A stretch of DNA of 64,000 nt from Qipengyuania nanhaisediminis (GCF_900115585.1 NZ_FOWZ01000001.1:951461-1015460), one strand, 5' to 3'; shown: positions 12,135-21,190, counted from the stretch's first letter. Made by a program: numbers and translations. Notes: generated by a model not told the origin, from the sequence alone.

Positions 12135-12185
12135 CCCGGTCTTCGCCGGGCTTCGATTGGGTGACAAAGGCGACAGTGTGTCGCC
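12135..12185. promoter_or_regulatory. Two hairpins in the mmsB leader region
   Basis: The 213-base gap between mmsB and the hydratase gene holds CCCGG-TCTTCG-CCGGG (12135-12150) and the perfect dyad GGCGACA-GTG-TGTCGCC (12169-12185). Both lie upstream of the mmsB start on the minus strand. The second could be an operator or a leader hairpin. The remaining part (12186-12316) is relatively AT-rich (a TTTTTAAAAGTTATTC stretch) and likely holds the mmsB promoter, but no convincing -35/-10 pair was identified. Confidence 0.4.
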
Positions 12186-12316
12186 CTTGCGATTAGATTC
12201 CATGCATCTGATTTTTAAAAGTTATTCACCGGAATCCGAAGTTTACACTGTGCGCCCGCTTTTCTGGGGCGACGAACTTTCGTTGAAAGCGCACCTATCG
12301 CCAGCGCAGTCTTGTA

Positions 12317-12340
12317 GGAAAGGGCGTTGGCTTAACGCCC
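12317..12340 (-). terminator. Terminator hairpin overlapping the hydratase stop codon
   Basis: On the minus strand GGGCGTT, a five-base loop region and AACGCCC form a seven-pair stem followed by TTTCCT. The TAA stop of the enoyl-CoA hydratase gene (12332-12334) lies within the hairpin. It separates the valine operon from mmsB. The T-tract is weak, so termination may be partial. Confidence 0.55.
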
Positions 12341-13114
12341 CTTCCACTTGCCTTCGCGCTTTTCGACGAAGGCGGCCATGCCTTCCTTCTTGTCCTCGCT
12401 CGCGGTGAGGATCTGGAAGATACGGCGCTCGATGATCAGGCCCTGGTCGAGGCTGGTTTCAAAAGCGGCGTTGACCATTTCCTTGTTCGCGATGGCAGCC
12501 ATGGGCGGCATCGAAGCGATCTGCGCGGCGGTGTTCATCGCATCGTCGAGCAATTCGTCATGCGGCACCACGCGCGCGACAAGATTGCTGCGTTCGGCTT
12601 CCTCGGCGCCCATCATGCGGCCCGTCAGGCACATTTCCATCGCCTTCGACTTGCCGATGGCCTTGGTCAGGCGCTGCGATCCGCCCATGCCGGGGGCAAC
12701 GCCCAGCTTGATTTCGGGCTGGCCGAACTTCGCGTTCTCGCTGGCGATGATGAAGTCGGCCATCATGGCCAGCTCGCACCCGCCGCCAAGCGCAAAGCCG
12801 TTCACCGCGGCAATCCACGGCTTGCGGGTCTTCTTCACGATCTCGCTGGTCCAGGGCGAGAAGAAATCTTCGAGATAGAAGTCGGCAGCCGCCTTCTCGC
12901 TCATTTCCTTGATGTCGGCACCTGCGGCAAAGGCCTTGTCGCCCGAACCGGTGAGCACGGCGCACAGCTGGCTGCTGTCGGCCTGGTAGGCGGCAAACGC
13001 ATCGGTTAACTCTTCCAGCACCTTACTGTTCAGCGCATTCAGCGCCTTGGGGCGGTTGAGCGTGATCAGCGTGACCGCATCACGCTGTTCGACGGTGATG
13101 GTCTCGTAACTCAT
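12332..13114 (-). CDS. Enoyl-CoA hydratase (probable methacrylyl-CoA hydratase)
   Basis: A 260-aa crotonase-fold protein starting [10 protein letters not shown]. Both catalytic glutamates of enoyl-CoA hydratases are present, in GGGCELAM and in [14 protein letters not shown], and the oxyanion-hole segment is AAGADIKEM. In this operon the likely substrate is methacrylyl-CoA, giving 3-hydroxyisobutyryl-CoA. General short-chain hydratase activity is equally possible from sequence alone. The start was set at 13114 because it overlaps the previous stop as ATGA and a GGAA ribosome site precedes it; a longer open frame upstream lies inside the neighbouring gene. Confidence 0.9.
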   Translation of the reverse strand: MSYETITVEQRDAVTLITLNRPKALNALNSKVLEELTDAFAAYQADSSQLCAVLTGSGDKAFAAGADIKEMSEKAAADFYLEDFFSPWTSEIVKKTRKPWIAAVNGFALGGGCELAMMADFIIASENAKFGQPEIKLGVAPGMGGSQRLTKAIGKSKAMEMCLTGRMMGAEEAERSNLVARVVPHDELLDDAMNTAAQIASMPPMAAIANKEMVNAAFETSLDQGLIIERRIFQILTASEDKKEGMAAFVEKREGKWKGR

Positions 13115-14178
13115 AGGGGTTTCCATTCTTCGTCTGCGGGAAGCGGGGCGAAGATGCTTTCGAGCAGTTCCTCGCTCACGCCCTCGGGCGTTGCCGGATC
13201 CCATTTGGGGTCATTGGTCTTGTCCACGATGACCGCGCGCACGCCCTCGGCAAAGTCGGGGCGGGTCAGCACGCGGCTGGCGATGCGGTATTCCATCGCC
13301 ATGTTGTCGGCGAAACTGTCGAGCTCGCGGCTGGTCGCCAGCTGGCGCAGCGCGACCTTGCAAGTCTGCGGGCTCTTGGTGCCCAGCGTGTCGCGTTCCT
13401 TGGCCGCCCATTCGTCACCATCATCGGCCGCCTTTTCGAGGCTGGCGAGAATGTCTTCATAGCGATCGGAGGCGAAGTGCTTCGCGATCTTGTCGGCATT
13501 GCCCTCGATCCGTGCCTTGGGCGGGGTGCCGACCGGTTCGGAGAGGATACCGCGAATTCGGTCGGGCTTGTCGATGATGCGCGCCTTGACCTCGGGGATC
13601 ATCTCGCTCGGCACGTAATGGGTGGCGATACCGGCCCAGAGGCATTCCGCCCCGTCGAGCCGTGCGCCGGTCAGCGCAAGGAATTCGCCCAGCCGCCCGC
13701 CAAGACGCGAGAGGTGCCAGCCGCCGCCCACGTCCGGAAACAGGCCGATGCCGGTTTCGGGCATGGCGAAGCGGGTGTTCTCGGTCGCGACGCGGTAGGT
13801 GCAGGGCAGGGCAATGCCCACGCCGCCGCCCATGGTGATGCCGTCCATGAAGGCCACGATGGGCTTTCCATAGGTCATCATCTGGTGGTTGAGCTGGTAC
13901 TCGTCGTGGAAGAACTTGCGGCCGCTCTTACCCTCGTCATTGAGGGCGGAATGGCGCAGCAGGTTGATATCGCCGCCCGCGCAGAAACCGCGCCCCTCGG
14001 AATGATCGAGGATGACCGCTTCGATGGCGTCGTCATTCGCCCACTCGGTAAGCGCCGCGCTCATCGCGTGGCACATGTCGAGCGTCAGCGCGTGCAGCGC
14101 CTTCGGGCGGTTGAGGCTGATATGGCCGACGCGGCCATGGGTATGGATAAGAATGTCGTCAGTCATGTCGGTGCTCAC
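13111..14178 (-). CDS. 3-hydroxyisobutyryl-CoA hydrolase
   Basis: A 355-aa crotonase-superfamily protein of the longer HIBYL-CoA hydrolase type, which frees 3-hydroxyisobutyrate from CoA. Diagnostic blocks include [26 protein letters not shown] and [13 protein letters not shown], and the C-terminal extension typical of this branch. It is translationally coupled on both sides: a GTG start overlaps the acyl-CoA dehydrogenase stop, and its own stop overlaps the hydratase start. A nearby in-frame ATG at 14166 is an alternative start, four residues shorter. Valine-pathway neighbours support the substrate. Confidence 0.92.
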   Translation of the reverse strand: MSTDMTDDILIHTHGRVGHISLNRPKALHALTLDMCHAMSAALTEWANDDAIEAVILDHSEGRGFCAGGDINLLRHSALNDEGKSGRKFFHDEYQLNHQMMTYGKPIVAFMDGITMGGGVGIALPCTYRVATENTRFAMPETGIGLFPDVGGGWHLSRLGGRLGEFLALTGARLDGAECLWAGIATHYVPSEMIPEVKARIIDKPDRIRGILSEPVGTPPKARIEGNADKIAKHFASDRYEDILASLEKAADDGDEWAAKERDTLGTKSPQTCKVALRQLATSRELDSFADNMAMEYRIASRVLTRPDFAEGVRAVIVDKTNDPKWDPATPEGVSEELLESIFAPLPADEEWKPL

Positions 14179-15320
14179 TGGCGCAGGAGGTCACGGCCCA
14201 CGATCATGCGCATGATCTGGTTCGTGCCTTCGAGGATCGAGTGGACGCGCAGGTCGCGCCAGAACCGCTCGATCGGGTATTCCTTCAAATAGCCATAGCC
14301 GCCGAACAGCTGCAGCGCGTCGTTGACGATCTTGCTGCCATTGTCGGTCGCAAGGCGCTTGGCCATGGCGGAAAAGCGCGACTTATCGGGCGCGTTGTCG
14401 GTCACCTTGGCGGCCGCGAGATAGAGCAGCGCGCGCGAGGCCTCGAGGTCGGTCGCCATGTCGGCCAGCATGAACTGCGTGTTCTGGAAGTCGGCAATCG
14501 GCGTCTCGAACTGCTTGCGGTCCTTGGTGTAGGCCACGGCCTCGTCGAGGCAGCGCTGCGCACCGCCGAGCGAGCAGGCCCCGATGTTGAGGCGTCCGCC
14601 GTCGAGGCCCATCATCGCGAAACGGAAGCCTTCGCCTTCGTCGCCCACGCGGTTGGCCACGGGTATGCGCGCATCTTCGAAGATGACCTGCGCGGTGGGC
14701 GAGGCATTCCAGCCGAGCTTCTTTTCCGGCTTGCCGAAGGATACGCCGGGCGTGTCCTTGTCGATCACCAGGCAGGTAATGCCCTTGGTCTTATGGTCGG
14801 AGGTGCGCACCATGGTGACGTAGACGTCGTTGACGCCGCCGCCCGAGATGAACTGCTTGGTGCCGTTCAAAACGTAATGGTCGCCATCCAGCACGGCGCT
14901 CGTCTTCAGGCCCGCCGCGTCGGAGCCACTGCCCGGTTCGGTCAGGCAGTAGCTGGCGATCTTTTCCATGCTGACGAGGTCGGGAAGGTAGCGGTCCTTC
15001 ACGTCCTGCGACCCGAACTGGTCGATCATCCAGCTCGCCATATTGTGGATCGAGATGAAGGCGCTGGTGGTCGGGCAGCCATAGGCCATGGCTTCCATGA
15101 TCAGCGCGGCTTCGAGGCGTCCGAGGCCGATGCCGCCGCTCTCTTCGGAGACGTAGATCGCGCCGAAGCCGAGTTCGGCAGTGCTCTTGATCACATCGCG
15201 CGGGAAGTGGCTCTTTTCGTCCCATTCGCCGGCGAAGGGCGTGATGTTGTCGGCGGTGAAGCGCTGCGCCATTTCCTGGATCGCGAGCTGCTCTTCGGTA
15301 AGCTGGAATTGTCCTGTCAT
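14175..15320 (-). CDS. Acyl-CoA dehydrogenase (probable isobutyryl-CoA dehydrogenase)
   Basis: A 381-aa FAD enzyme oxidising a short branched acyl-CoA to the enoyl-CoA. The family blocks AYCLTEPGSGSDAAG-type (seen as SYCLTEPGSGSD) and the C-terminal ILEGTNQI with the catalytic glutamate (Glu364) are intact. Position ahead of the hydratase and HIBYL-CoA hydrolase points to isobutyryl-CoA as substrate, the first committed step of valine breakdown. Related dehydrogenases act on 2-methylbutyryl- or butyryl-CoA, so specificity is inferred from context. Confidence 0.9.
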   Translation of the reverse strand: MTGQFQLTEEQLAIQEMAQRFTADNITPFAGEWDEKSHFPRDVIKSTAELGFGAIYVSEESGGIGLGRLEAALIMEAMAYGCPTTSAFISIHNMASWMIDQFGSQDVKDRYLPDLVSMEKIASYCLTEPGSGSDAAGLKTSAVLDGDHYVLNGTKQFISGGGVNDVYVTMVRTSDHKTKGITCLVIDKDTPGVSFGKPEKKLGWNASPTAQVIFEDARIPVANRVGDEGEGFRFAMMGLDGGRLNIGACSLGGAQRCLDEAVAYTKDRKQFETPIADFQNTQFMLADMATDLEASRALLYLAAAKVTDNAPDKSRFSAMAKRLATDNGSKIVNDALQLFGGYGYLKEYPIERFWRDLRVHSILEGTNQIMRMIVGRDLLRQ

Positions 15321-15368
15321 GGGGGCGCTCTAAACCTCTCGCGGGGGCAAGGGAAGGGGTGGGCGGCC

Positions 15369-15758
15369 TCAGCCTCTAACGATTGCTTCCGCCTCGATTT
15401 CGACTTTCCATTCCTTGCGGCAAAGCCATGCGCAGCCGACCATCGTTGCGGCCGGTTTGGCATCGCCGAAAAAGCGCGCGTGGACTTCGCCGACGGCGGC
15501 CTGATCGTCGAAATCGGTGAGGAACATGCGGGTGCGCACGACATCCGCAGCCGAGCCGCCGAGTTGCTCGATTGCCCGGACGATCAGTGTAAAGCAGCGC
15601 GCGGCCTGTGCGGCGGCATCGCCTTGGGTGCTCGACCCGTCATCCTCGATCGGACCGGTGCCTGCGACCACGATGCGATCGCCGTCCCTTACCGCGCGGC
15701 AGAAGCCGAATTGCTCCTCGAACGGCGAACCCGAGGATGCCCGCTGCCGCTGGCTCAT
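15369..15758 (-). CDS. Rid family protein (YjgF/YER057c/UK114)
   Basis: A 129-aa single-domain Rid protein. RidA itself hydrolyses reactive enamine/imine intermediates from PLP enzymes; other Rid clades have different or unknown activities. The chain shows GTGPIEDDG, a central ARCFTLIVRAIEQLG helix and the RTRMFLTD strand characteristic of the fold, ending VEIEAEAIV. The arginine in this last block (RTRMF) matches the conserved Rid active-site region, so activity is plausible. The start overlaps the stop of the preceding lipoprotein gene as ATGA. It sits in the valine operon, possibly protecting against by-products of amino-acid breakdown. Confidence 0.85.
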   Translation of the reverse strand: MSQRQRASSGSPFEEQFGFCRAVRDGDRIVVAGTGPIEDDGSSTQGDAAAQAARCFTLIVRAIEQLGGSAADVVRTRMFLTDFDDQAAVGEVHARFFGDAKPAATMVGCAWLCRKEWKVEIEAEAIVRG

Positions 15759-16048
15759 CCGCAGGTGACCGCGGTGATCTTCATGTCGCGATCATAGCGC
15801 ACGTTCACCCGGTCTTCGCGGTAATCCATCGTCCAGGCGGATTCCGGCGGGCCCCAGCGCAGGGTCCGCGCGCCGCTTTCTGCAAGGATTGCCGCGCCCA
15901 TGTCCGAAGTCGCCTCGTGCCCGACATGATACTGCACGGGTGCAGCATCGCAGGTGCCGGCGCTTGCGGCGGGAGCATCAGCCCCCTCATAGGCGGTGGC
16001 GCAGGCTGCCAGCGGCAGGGCGGCACAAATCGCAAGAACAGCTTTCAT
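15755..16048 (-). CDS. Peptidase inhibitor I78 family lipoprotein
   Basis: A 97-aa precursor with a signal peptide and lipobox LAAC at about residues 14-19 of the start, so a lipid-anchored periplasmic protein. The mature part carries the I78 features: a CDAAPVQYHVGHEA opening, an RTLRWG segment and the closing DRVNVRYD...ITAVTCG, with two cysteines likely bridged. I78 proteins resemble plant potato-I-type inhibitors and are assumed to inhibit serine peptidases. The start at 16048 was picked because only this gives the signal peptide. It abuts two other lipoprotein genes. Confidence 0.85.
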   Translation of the reverse strand: MKAVLAICAALPLAACATAYEGADAPAASAGTCDAAPVQYHVGHEATSDMGAAILAESGARTLRWGPPESAWTMDYREDRVNVRYDRDMKITAVTCG

Positions 16049-16050
16049 CG

Positions 16051-16539
16051 TCACTCTCCTTCGGTTTCGCACTTCGTATAGCTGAGAGGTTCCTCGAGCG
16101 CATCTTCGCCAGATTCTGAGCGCGTGAGCGTCGCGCCGCCTTCCGACAGGCGCCACTCGATATCGCGGGTCCATTCCTGGCCTTCGCCGGTAAAGGCGAA
16201 GCGGGCGCGGATCATGCCGGTGTCCTGCTCCTCGATCTCGTCCACGACGGCGCGCGATTCGTAGAATTCGATCCGCTCTGCGTCGATGGTGATGAGGCCC
16301 TTGGCATCGCCCCGGGTCGAGGTGCAGTCGGCCGGAACGAGTCCCCAGCGCCCATGCAGAGCCTCCGGTATGGCCGTGCCGAGAAGTTCAGGCAACGGAG
16401 TGGCCCCGTCACCGATGCCGCCATCGGGCTCGACCGGCATCATGGTCTCTTCCGGCTCCGGCCCGTCTTCGACCGGCTCTGTGCAGGCTGAGACGAGAAC
16501 GAGAGAGGCGAGGGCGGCAATGCTGGAGGTGATACGCAT
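16051..16539 (-). CDS. Small lipoprotein of unknown function, paralogue of next gene
   Basis: 162 aa with a signal peptide and a lipobox-like LVSAC cysteine, then a Pro/Glu-rich linker and a compact domain of about 105 residues. That domain starts IPEALHGRWGL, has an internal cysteine (PADC) and ends YTKCE. The upstream neighbour shows the same plan: MPQEMHGIW, an internal EECD cysteine, a serine-rich strand before the end and a final YRRC. The two are therefore diverged tandem copies of one family, perhaps lipocalin- or META-like beta barrels. No function is assigned. Start at 16539 is chosen for the signal peptide. Confidence 0.75.
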   Translation of the reverse strand: MRITSSIAALASLVLVSACTEPVEDGPEPEETMMPVEPDGGIGDGATPLPELLGTAIPEALHGRWGLVPADCTSTRGDAKGLITIDAERIEFYESRAVVDEIEEQDTGMIRARFAFTGEGQEWTRDIEWRLSEGGATLTRSESGEDALEEPLSYTKCETEGE

Positions 16540-16543
16540 AGGT

Positions 16544-17062
16544 TTACTCCGGGCAACGACGGTACTGGACGACCTGCATCGTCCCGTCGCCGTCATCGAG
16601 ATTGATAGCGAGCGTCCCGTCACTCTGCAGCGCGAAATCTCGCCGCTCGCTCGTCGGGGTGTCGGCATAGGTGGTGTCGAAAGTGGCATCGATCATGGTG
16701 TCGGTGCGATTATGCACTTCCATGATCCGGCCACTCATTTCGAAATAGACGTAGCCGGTGTCGCGCACCGTGATGAGGCGATCCCAGTCGACTGTTCCGC
16801 GCAGGCGCGGATCGCATTCTTCCGCATCGGGCGCGCGCCCGAGGATGTCCTTGTGCCAGATGCCGTGCATTTCCTGCGGCATTGTCTTGGCGAAGCTCGT
16901 TGGTTGAGGTTCGGCTTCGGCGGCCTGTGGTGAAGGGGCCGATTGCGTTTCCACTGCCTCGGAAGGACTAGTGATGGGCTGCGAAGGCTCGTCGTCTGCG
17001 CTCCCGCAAGCTGCGAGCGACAGAGGGCAAAGAAGGAGGGCGAGGCGTCGGGGTGAAATCAT
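16544..17062 (-). CDS. Small lipoprotein of unknown function, paralogue of previous gene
   Basis: 172 aa. Signal peptide ISPRRLALLLCPLSLAAC ends in a clear lipobox cysteine, followed by a Ser/Pro/Glu linker of about 45 residues and a globular domain beginning MPQEMHGIW. The domain shares an HGxW opening, one central and one terminal cysteine, and a predicted all-beta character with the adjacent gene. Two start codons are possible: the ATG at 17062 is well spaced from GGAGG, while that at 17068 is almost on top of it, so 17062 is used. The gene follows mmsA by 33 bases and is probably co-transcribed. Confidence 0.75.
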   Translation of the reverse strand: MISPRRLALLLCPLSLAACGSADDEPSQPITSPSEAVETQSAPSPQAAEAEPQPTSFAKTMPQEMHGIWHKDILGRAPDAEECDPRLRGTVDWDRLITVRDTGYVYFEMSGRIMEVHNRTDTMIDATFDTTYADTPTSERRDFALQSDGTLAINLDDGDGTMQVVQYRRCPE

Positions 17063-17095
17063 TGTCATTCCTCCCCAACGCATCGCCCGCTTTCC

Positions 17096-18592
17096 TTATC
17101 CCATCGTCGGGATAACGAAGGCGTTGGAGCCGTCACCGCCGCCGTCGGGCCAGCGCTGGGTGACCTTCTTCGCCTTGGTCCAGAATTTCAGGCCTTCCAT
17201 GCCGTACTGGTCGATGTCGCCGAAGCCCGAGCGCTTCCAGCCGCCGAAGCTGTGGTAGCTGACCGGCACCGGGATAGGCACGTTGATGCCGACCATGCCG
17301 ACGTTCACGCGGCTGGCGAATTCGCGCGCGGCGTGGCCGTTGCGGGTGAAGATGGCGACGCCGTTGCCGTACTGGTGCTCGCTCGGCAGGCGTACCGCGT
17401 CCTCGAAATCCCTGGCGCGCACGATCTGGAGGACGGGGCCGAAGATCTCTTCCTTGTAGCTTTCCATGTCGGGCGTGACGCGGTCGAGCAGCGTCGGGCC
17501 GACGAAGAAGCCGTCCTCGTGACCCTGCAGGCTGAAGCCGCGGCCGTCGATGACGACTTCGGCGCCTTCCTTTTCGGCCGTGTCGATCCACCCTTCGACG
17601 CGTGCTTTGTGCTCCGGCGTGACGACTGGGCCGTAATGCGCCTCGGGATCGTTGGAGACGCCGACGCGCAGGGCGTTGATAGCGGGGATCAGCTTTTCGC
17701 GTAGGCGATCCGCTGTGTCTTCGCCCACGGGGACGACTACGGGCAGAGCCATGCAGCGTTCGCCTGCCGAGCCGAAGGCGGCCCCGGCGAGATCGTTCAC
17801 CACCTGGTCGAGATCGGCATCAGGCATGACGATGCCGTGGTTCTTCGCGCCGCCGAACGCCTGCACGCGCTTCGCATTCGCCGTGCCGCGCGAATAGATA
17901 TACTGCGCGATATCGGAGGAGCCGACGAAGCTGATTGCCGGAATGTCGGGGTGGTCGAGGATCGCGTCGACCATTTCCTTATCGCCGTGGACGACCTGCA
18001 ACAGGCCCTCGGGCGCGCCAGCTTCCACGAACAGTTCGGCGAGGCGCACCGGCACGCTCGGATCGCGCTCGGAGGGCTTCAGGATGAAGGCGTTGCCGGC
18101 AGCGATCGCCATGCCGAACATCCACATCGGGATCATGGCTGGGAAGTTGAACGGGGTGATGCCCGCACCGATGCCGAGCGGCTGGCGCATCGAATAGACA
18201 TCGATGCCGGGGCCTGCGCCCTGCGTGTATTCGCCCTTTAGTGCCTGCGGGATGCCGCAAGCGAACTCGATGACTTCGAGGCCGCGCTGCACGTCGCCAT
18301 GTGCATCCTCGACGACCTTGCCGTGTTCGCTGGAAAGCAGCTCGGCCAATTCCTGCTTGTTCGCTTCGACAAGACGCTTGAACTCGAACATCACGCGCGC
18401 GCGGCGCTGCGGATTGGTCGCCGCCCATTCGGGCTGGACCTTCTTGGCTTCGTCCACGGCCTTCTGCAGCAGGGCTGCATCGCCCAGGGCCACTTCGGCC
18501 TGGACTTCGCCCGTGGACGGGTTCCAGATCTGGTGCTTGCGGGTGGCGGAACCGGTGGCTCCACCGGCGATGAAATGGTCAACCTGACGCAT
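17096..18592 (-). CDS. mmsA: Methylmalonate-semialdehyde dehydrogenase (acylating)
   Basis: Converts methylmalonate semialdehyde, CoA and NAD to propionyl-CoA and CO2, the last step of valine degradation. The 498-aa aldehyde dehydrogenase has PFNFPAMIPMWM for cofactor binding and the nucleophile Cys in GSAGERCMAL, both diagnostic of the CoA-acylating MmsA branch. The start at 18592 with GAGAGG upstream gives MRQVDHFIAGG, a normal N-terminus; a longer frame upstream is unlikely. It leads the valine gene run and is separated from the catabolic enzymes by lipoprotein and Rid genes. Confidence 0.94.
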   Translation of the reverse strand: MRQVDHFIAGGATGSATRKHQIWNPSTGEVQAEVALGDAALLQKAVDEAKKVQPEWAATNPQRRARVMFEFKRLVEANKQELAELLSSEHGKVVEDAHGDVQRGLEVIEFACGIPQALKGEYTQGAGPGIDVYSMRQPLGIGAGITPFNFPAMIPMWMFGMAIAAGNAFILKPSERDPSVPVRLAELFVEAGAPEGLLQVVHGDKEMVDAILDHPDIPAISFVGSSDIAQYIYSRGTANAKRVQAFGGAKNHGIVMPDADLDQVVNDLAGAAFGSAGERCMALPVVVPVGEDTADRLREKLIPAINALRVGVSNDPEAHYGPVVTPEHKARVEGWIDTAEKEGAEVVIDGRGFSLQGHEDGFFVGPTLLDRVTPDMESYKEEIFGPVLQIVRARDFEDAVRLPSEHQYGNGVAIFTRNGHAAREFASRVNVGMVGINVPIPVPVSYHSFGGWKRSGFGDIDQYGMEGLKFWTKAKKVTQRWPDGGGDGSNAFVIPTMG

Positions 18593-18681
18593 GGGGGAAT
18601 CCTCTCTTTTCTTGCCAACGGCTGTGGCAAGCGGATGCTCCGAAATCAACCGGTTTCAGATGAAACCTTTGCCTTTCGGGA

Positions 18682-19896
18682 CTATCCGACCGCCGCCATC
18701 ATCTGTGCGCACAGGATCGCGCCATAGGTGCCAAGCGCATAGCCGAGCACTGCAAGCAGCACACCGACCGGGGCCAGTGCCGGATGGAACGCGGCCGCCA
18801 CGACGGGCGCCGAAGCGGCACCGCCCACATTCGCCTTGCTGCCTACCGCAACGAAGAAGAACGGCGCCCTGATCAGCTTTGCCACGACTAGCAGCAGGAT
18901 GACGTGGAAGAGCATCCAGATCAGGCCCACGGCCATAAAGCCGGGCGCATCGCCCAACTGCGTGACGTCCATCTTGGTGCCGATGATCGCCACCAGCAGG
19001 AAGATGAAGAGCGTGCCGAACTTGCTCGCGCCGACGCCTTCCAAATTGCGCGCGCGGGTGAAGCTGGCGGCAAGGCCGAGCGTGGTCGCCACCACGACGA
19101 CCCAGAAGAAACTGCTCGCCAGCGTTGCCTCCTCGCCCTGCCATTCGGCGAAGAACCCGCCCAGCATGGTGCCTGCAAGGTGGCACAGGCCGACCACAGC
19201 CAGGGTTGCTCCGAACAGCAGGACGTAATCGTTTGCTGTCGCCACGCGCTCTACCGAGCTGGTGTAATCGGCCATCTTGTCGCGCAGCCGGTCTATGGCG
19301 CTGCTGTCCGCGCCAAGCCAACCGTCGACCTTCTCGCTTGCGCCTGCACCGTAGAGCAGGAAGATCATCCAGATATTCGCGACGATGATGTCGACCGCGA
19401 TGAGCGCGGAGTATTTCTCGATATTATAGCCATAGACTTCCAGCATCGCGGTCTGGTTGGCCCCGCCGCCGATCCAGCTGCCCGCGAGAGTGGCAAGGCC
19501 GCGCCATGCCGCGTCCTGTCCGGTGCCGATGATCGACGGATCGAATTGCGCGACGATATAGAGCGCGAGGGGGCCGCCGATCACGATGCCCAGAGTCGCG
19601 GTCAGGAACATGATGATCGCCTTGCTGCCAAGGCCAAGGATACCCTTCAGATCGATGCTGAGCGTCATCAGGAACAGCGCAGCGGGCAGGAAAAAGTCCT
19701 TCGCTACAGTCCAGAGGTTGCTCTCGCTCACATCAATGAGCCCGAATGTGACCATCAGCGAGGGCACGAGGTAACAGACGAGGATGATCGGCACGAAGGT
19801 ATAGAACTTCTGCCATCCGGGCCGATCGCGCGTTACGAATACGAAGGCGAGCACCAGGCCCAGGAGGCCAAGGATGATGCGGTCGTCGGTAATCAC
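18682..19896 (-). CDS. DUF819 family integral membrane protein
   Basis: 404 aa with roughly ten to twelve hydrophobic segments, beginning ILGLLGLVLAFVFV and including GSWIGGGANQTAM, a glycine-rich re-entrant-like motif repeated in diverged form near the C-terminus (NVGGAASAPVVAAA). These are the marks of the DUF819 (YjcL-like) family, distant from known carboxylate and GltS-type transporters. Substrate unknown. The GTG start follows GGGAGAG. It is 27 bases downstream of a Cds1-like cysteine/PLP enzyme gene on the same strand, so a role in sulfur amino-acid transport is a guess only. Confidence 0.8.
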   Translation of the reverse strand: MITDDRIILGLLGLVLAFVFVTRDRPGWQKFYTFVPIILVCYLVPSLMVTFGLIDVSESNLWTVAKDFFLPAALFLMTLSIDLKGILGLGSKAIIMFLTATLGIVIGGPLALYIVAQFDPSIIGTGQDAAWRGLATLAGSWIGGGANQTAMLEVYGYNIEKYSALIAVDIIVANIWMIFLLYGAGASEKVDGWLGADSSAIDRLRDKMADYTSSVERVATANDYVLLFGATLAVVGLCHLAGTMLGGFFAEWQGEEATLASSFFWVVVVATTLGLAASFTRARNLEGVGASKFGTLFIFLLVAIIGTKMDVTQLGDAPGFMAVGLIWMLFHVILLLVVAKLIRAPFFFVAVGSKANVGGAASAPVVAAAFHPALAPVGVLLAVLGYALGTYGAILCAQMMAAVG

Positions 19897-19923
19897 GTGA
19901 AATCTCTCCCGGAAGGGGCTGTA

Positions 19924-20997
19924 TCAGCCGGCAGCGAAAGTGCCGGTTTCGAAGAAATGGGCGATCTTCTTGCGCTGGGGGAGGATGTCGAAGCCTTTGT
20001 CCGCCAGCCAATCATCGTCGAAAATCGTGTCTGCATAGCGCGCGCCGTCATCGCACAGGATCGAGACGATCGAACCCTTGAGGCCGCGCTCCGCCATGTC
20101 GGCGGCAATCTTGGCGCAGGCCCAGACATTGGTGCCGGTCGATCCGCCGCAGGGCCGCCCGAGCCGTTCGCTCACCTCGTGCGCGGCGGCGATGGAGCAG
20201 GCGTCGGGCACGGCTTCCATGGCATCGACCACGTCCGGCAGGAAGCTGGGCTCCACCCGCTGGCGCCCGATCCCTTCGATGCAGCCCGAGGGGTGGTCGA
20301 CGCGTTCGACCGACCGGTCGGCCCAATGGCGGTGGAAGACCGAGCCTTCGGGATCGGCGACGCAGACCTTGGTGTCGTGGCGATTGTAGCGGGCGAAGCG
20401 GCCAATGGTGGCGGACGTCCCGCCGGTCCCCGCTCCGCATACGATCCAGCGCGGCACCGGATGCGGCTCGCGCTGCATCTGGGCGAAGATCGATTCCGCG
20501 ATGTTGTTGTTGCTGCGCCAGTCCGTCGCCCGCTCGGCGAAGGTGAACTGGTCGATGTAATGGCCCTTCAGATCATCGGCGAGCGCCTGCGCCGCGTCAT
20601 ACATCTCGCCGGGATTATCGACGAAGTGGCATTTGCCGCCGTAGAAGGCGATGGCATCGATTTTCGCCTGCGCCGTCGTCTTGGGCACGACGGCGATGAA
20701 GGGGAGGCCCAGCATTCGCGCGAAATAGGCTTCGGACACAGCGGTCGACCCGCTCGATGCCTCGACGATGGCCGTGCCCTCGCAGATCCAGCCATTGCAC
20801 AGGCCGTACAGGAACAGCGAGCGTGCGAGCCGGTGCTTCAGGCTGCCGGTAGGGTGGCTGGATTCGTCCTTGAGATAGATGGCGATGTCGGGAAGTGCGG
20901 GGACGGGCAGGGGGATGAGATGCGTGTCCGCGGACCGATTGAAATCGGCCTCGATCCGCCCGATCGCCCAGTTCACCCATTCGCGCCTCGTCGTCAT
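19924..20997 (-). CDS. PLP-dependent cysteine synthase-family enzyme (Cds1-like L-cysteine desulfhydrase candidate)
   Basis: A 357-aa fold-type II PLP protein. The cofactor lysine is Lys54 in [11 protein letters not shown], the substrate loop is [12 protein letters not shown], and the phosphate-cradle glycines are [10 protein letters not shown]. The sequence is not a standard CysK/CysM: the N-terminus, [11 protein letters not shown] and the C-terminal [16 protein letters not shown] match the group that includes mycobacterial Cds1, which releases sulfide from cysteine. Reaction is by family analogy. Likely co-transcribed with the DUF819 gene. Confidence 0.78.
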   Translation of the reverse strand: MTTRREWVNWAIGRIEADFNRSADTHLIPLPVPALPDIAIYLKDESSHPTGSLKHRLARSLFLYGLCNGWICEGTAIVEASSGSTAVSEAYFARMLGLPFIAVVPKTTAQAKIDAIAFYGGKCHFVDNPGEMYDAAQALADDLKGHYIDQFTFAERATDWRSNNNIAESIFAQMQREPHPVPRWIVCGAGTGGTSATIGRFARYNRHDTKVCVADPEGSVFHRHWADRSVERVDHPSGCIEGIGRQRVEPSFLPDVVDAMEAVPDACSIAAAHEVSERLGRPCGGSTGTNVWACAKIAADMAERGLKGSIVSILCDDGARYADTIFDDDWLADKGFDILPQRKKIAHFFETGTFAAG

Positions 20998-21110
20998 CCG
21001 GCCCTTCTATAGTCTTGGCCGCGAAGGTGAAGCCGCCGCCCCGGGTTTTCCGCCGCTCACCGAATCGATTGACCGCAAGCCGCAGCCCATGGCAAGCGCC
21101 GCTCCACCAG

Positions 21111-21184
21111 GCGGGTGTAGCTCAATGGTAGAGCAGCAGCTTCCCAAGCTGACGACGAGGGTTCGATTCCCTTCACCCGCTCCA
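21111..21184 (+). tRNA. tRNA-Gly (CCC)
   Basis: A 74-base cloverleaf: acceptor GCGGGTG pairs with CACCCGC, D-arm GCTC/GAGC, anticodon loop TTCCCAA giving anticodon CCC, T-arm with loop TTCGATT, discriminator T and an encoded CCA. The outer pair of the anticodon stem (27-43) appears to be a G-A mismatch. It reads GGG glycine codons. It stands alone between the convergent Cds1-like and SDR genes on the minus strand, and no integrated element abuts its 3' end. Confidence 0.97.
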
Positions 21185-21190
21185 GCGAAT

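Noticed and set aside
14241..15797. A 518-residue plus-strand frame and similar long frames opposite the valine, carboxylase and peptidase genes.
   Set aside because: These are antisense shadows of high-GC coding regions; the minus-strand genes have clear catalytic motifs.
18617..18641. GGAGC-N16-CGTT on the minus strand upstream of mmsA, near the EcfG consensus.
   Set aside because: The -35 element has a mismatch at a position that is almost invariant, and a valine operon is not an expected target. Kept only as a weak possibility.
21111..21190. tRNA-Gly as a possible integration site.
   Set aside because: No repeat of the tRNA 3' end, integrase or composition change nearby; the next gene is an ordinary SDR.
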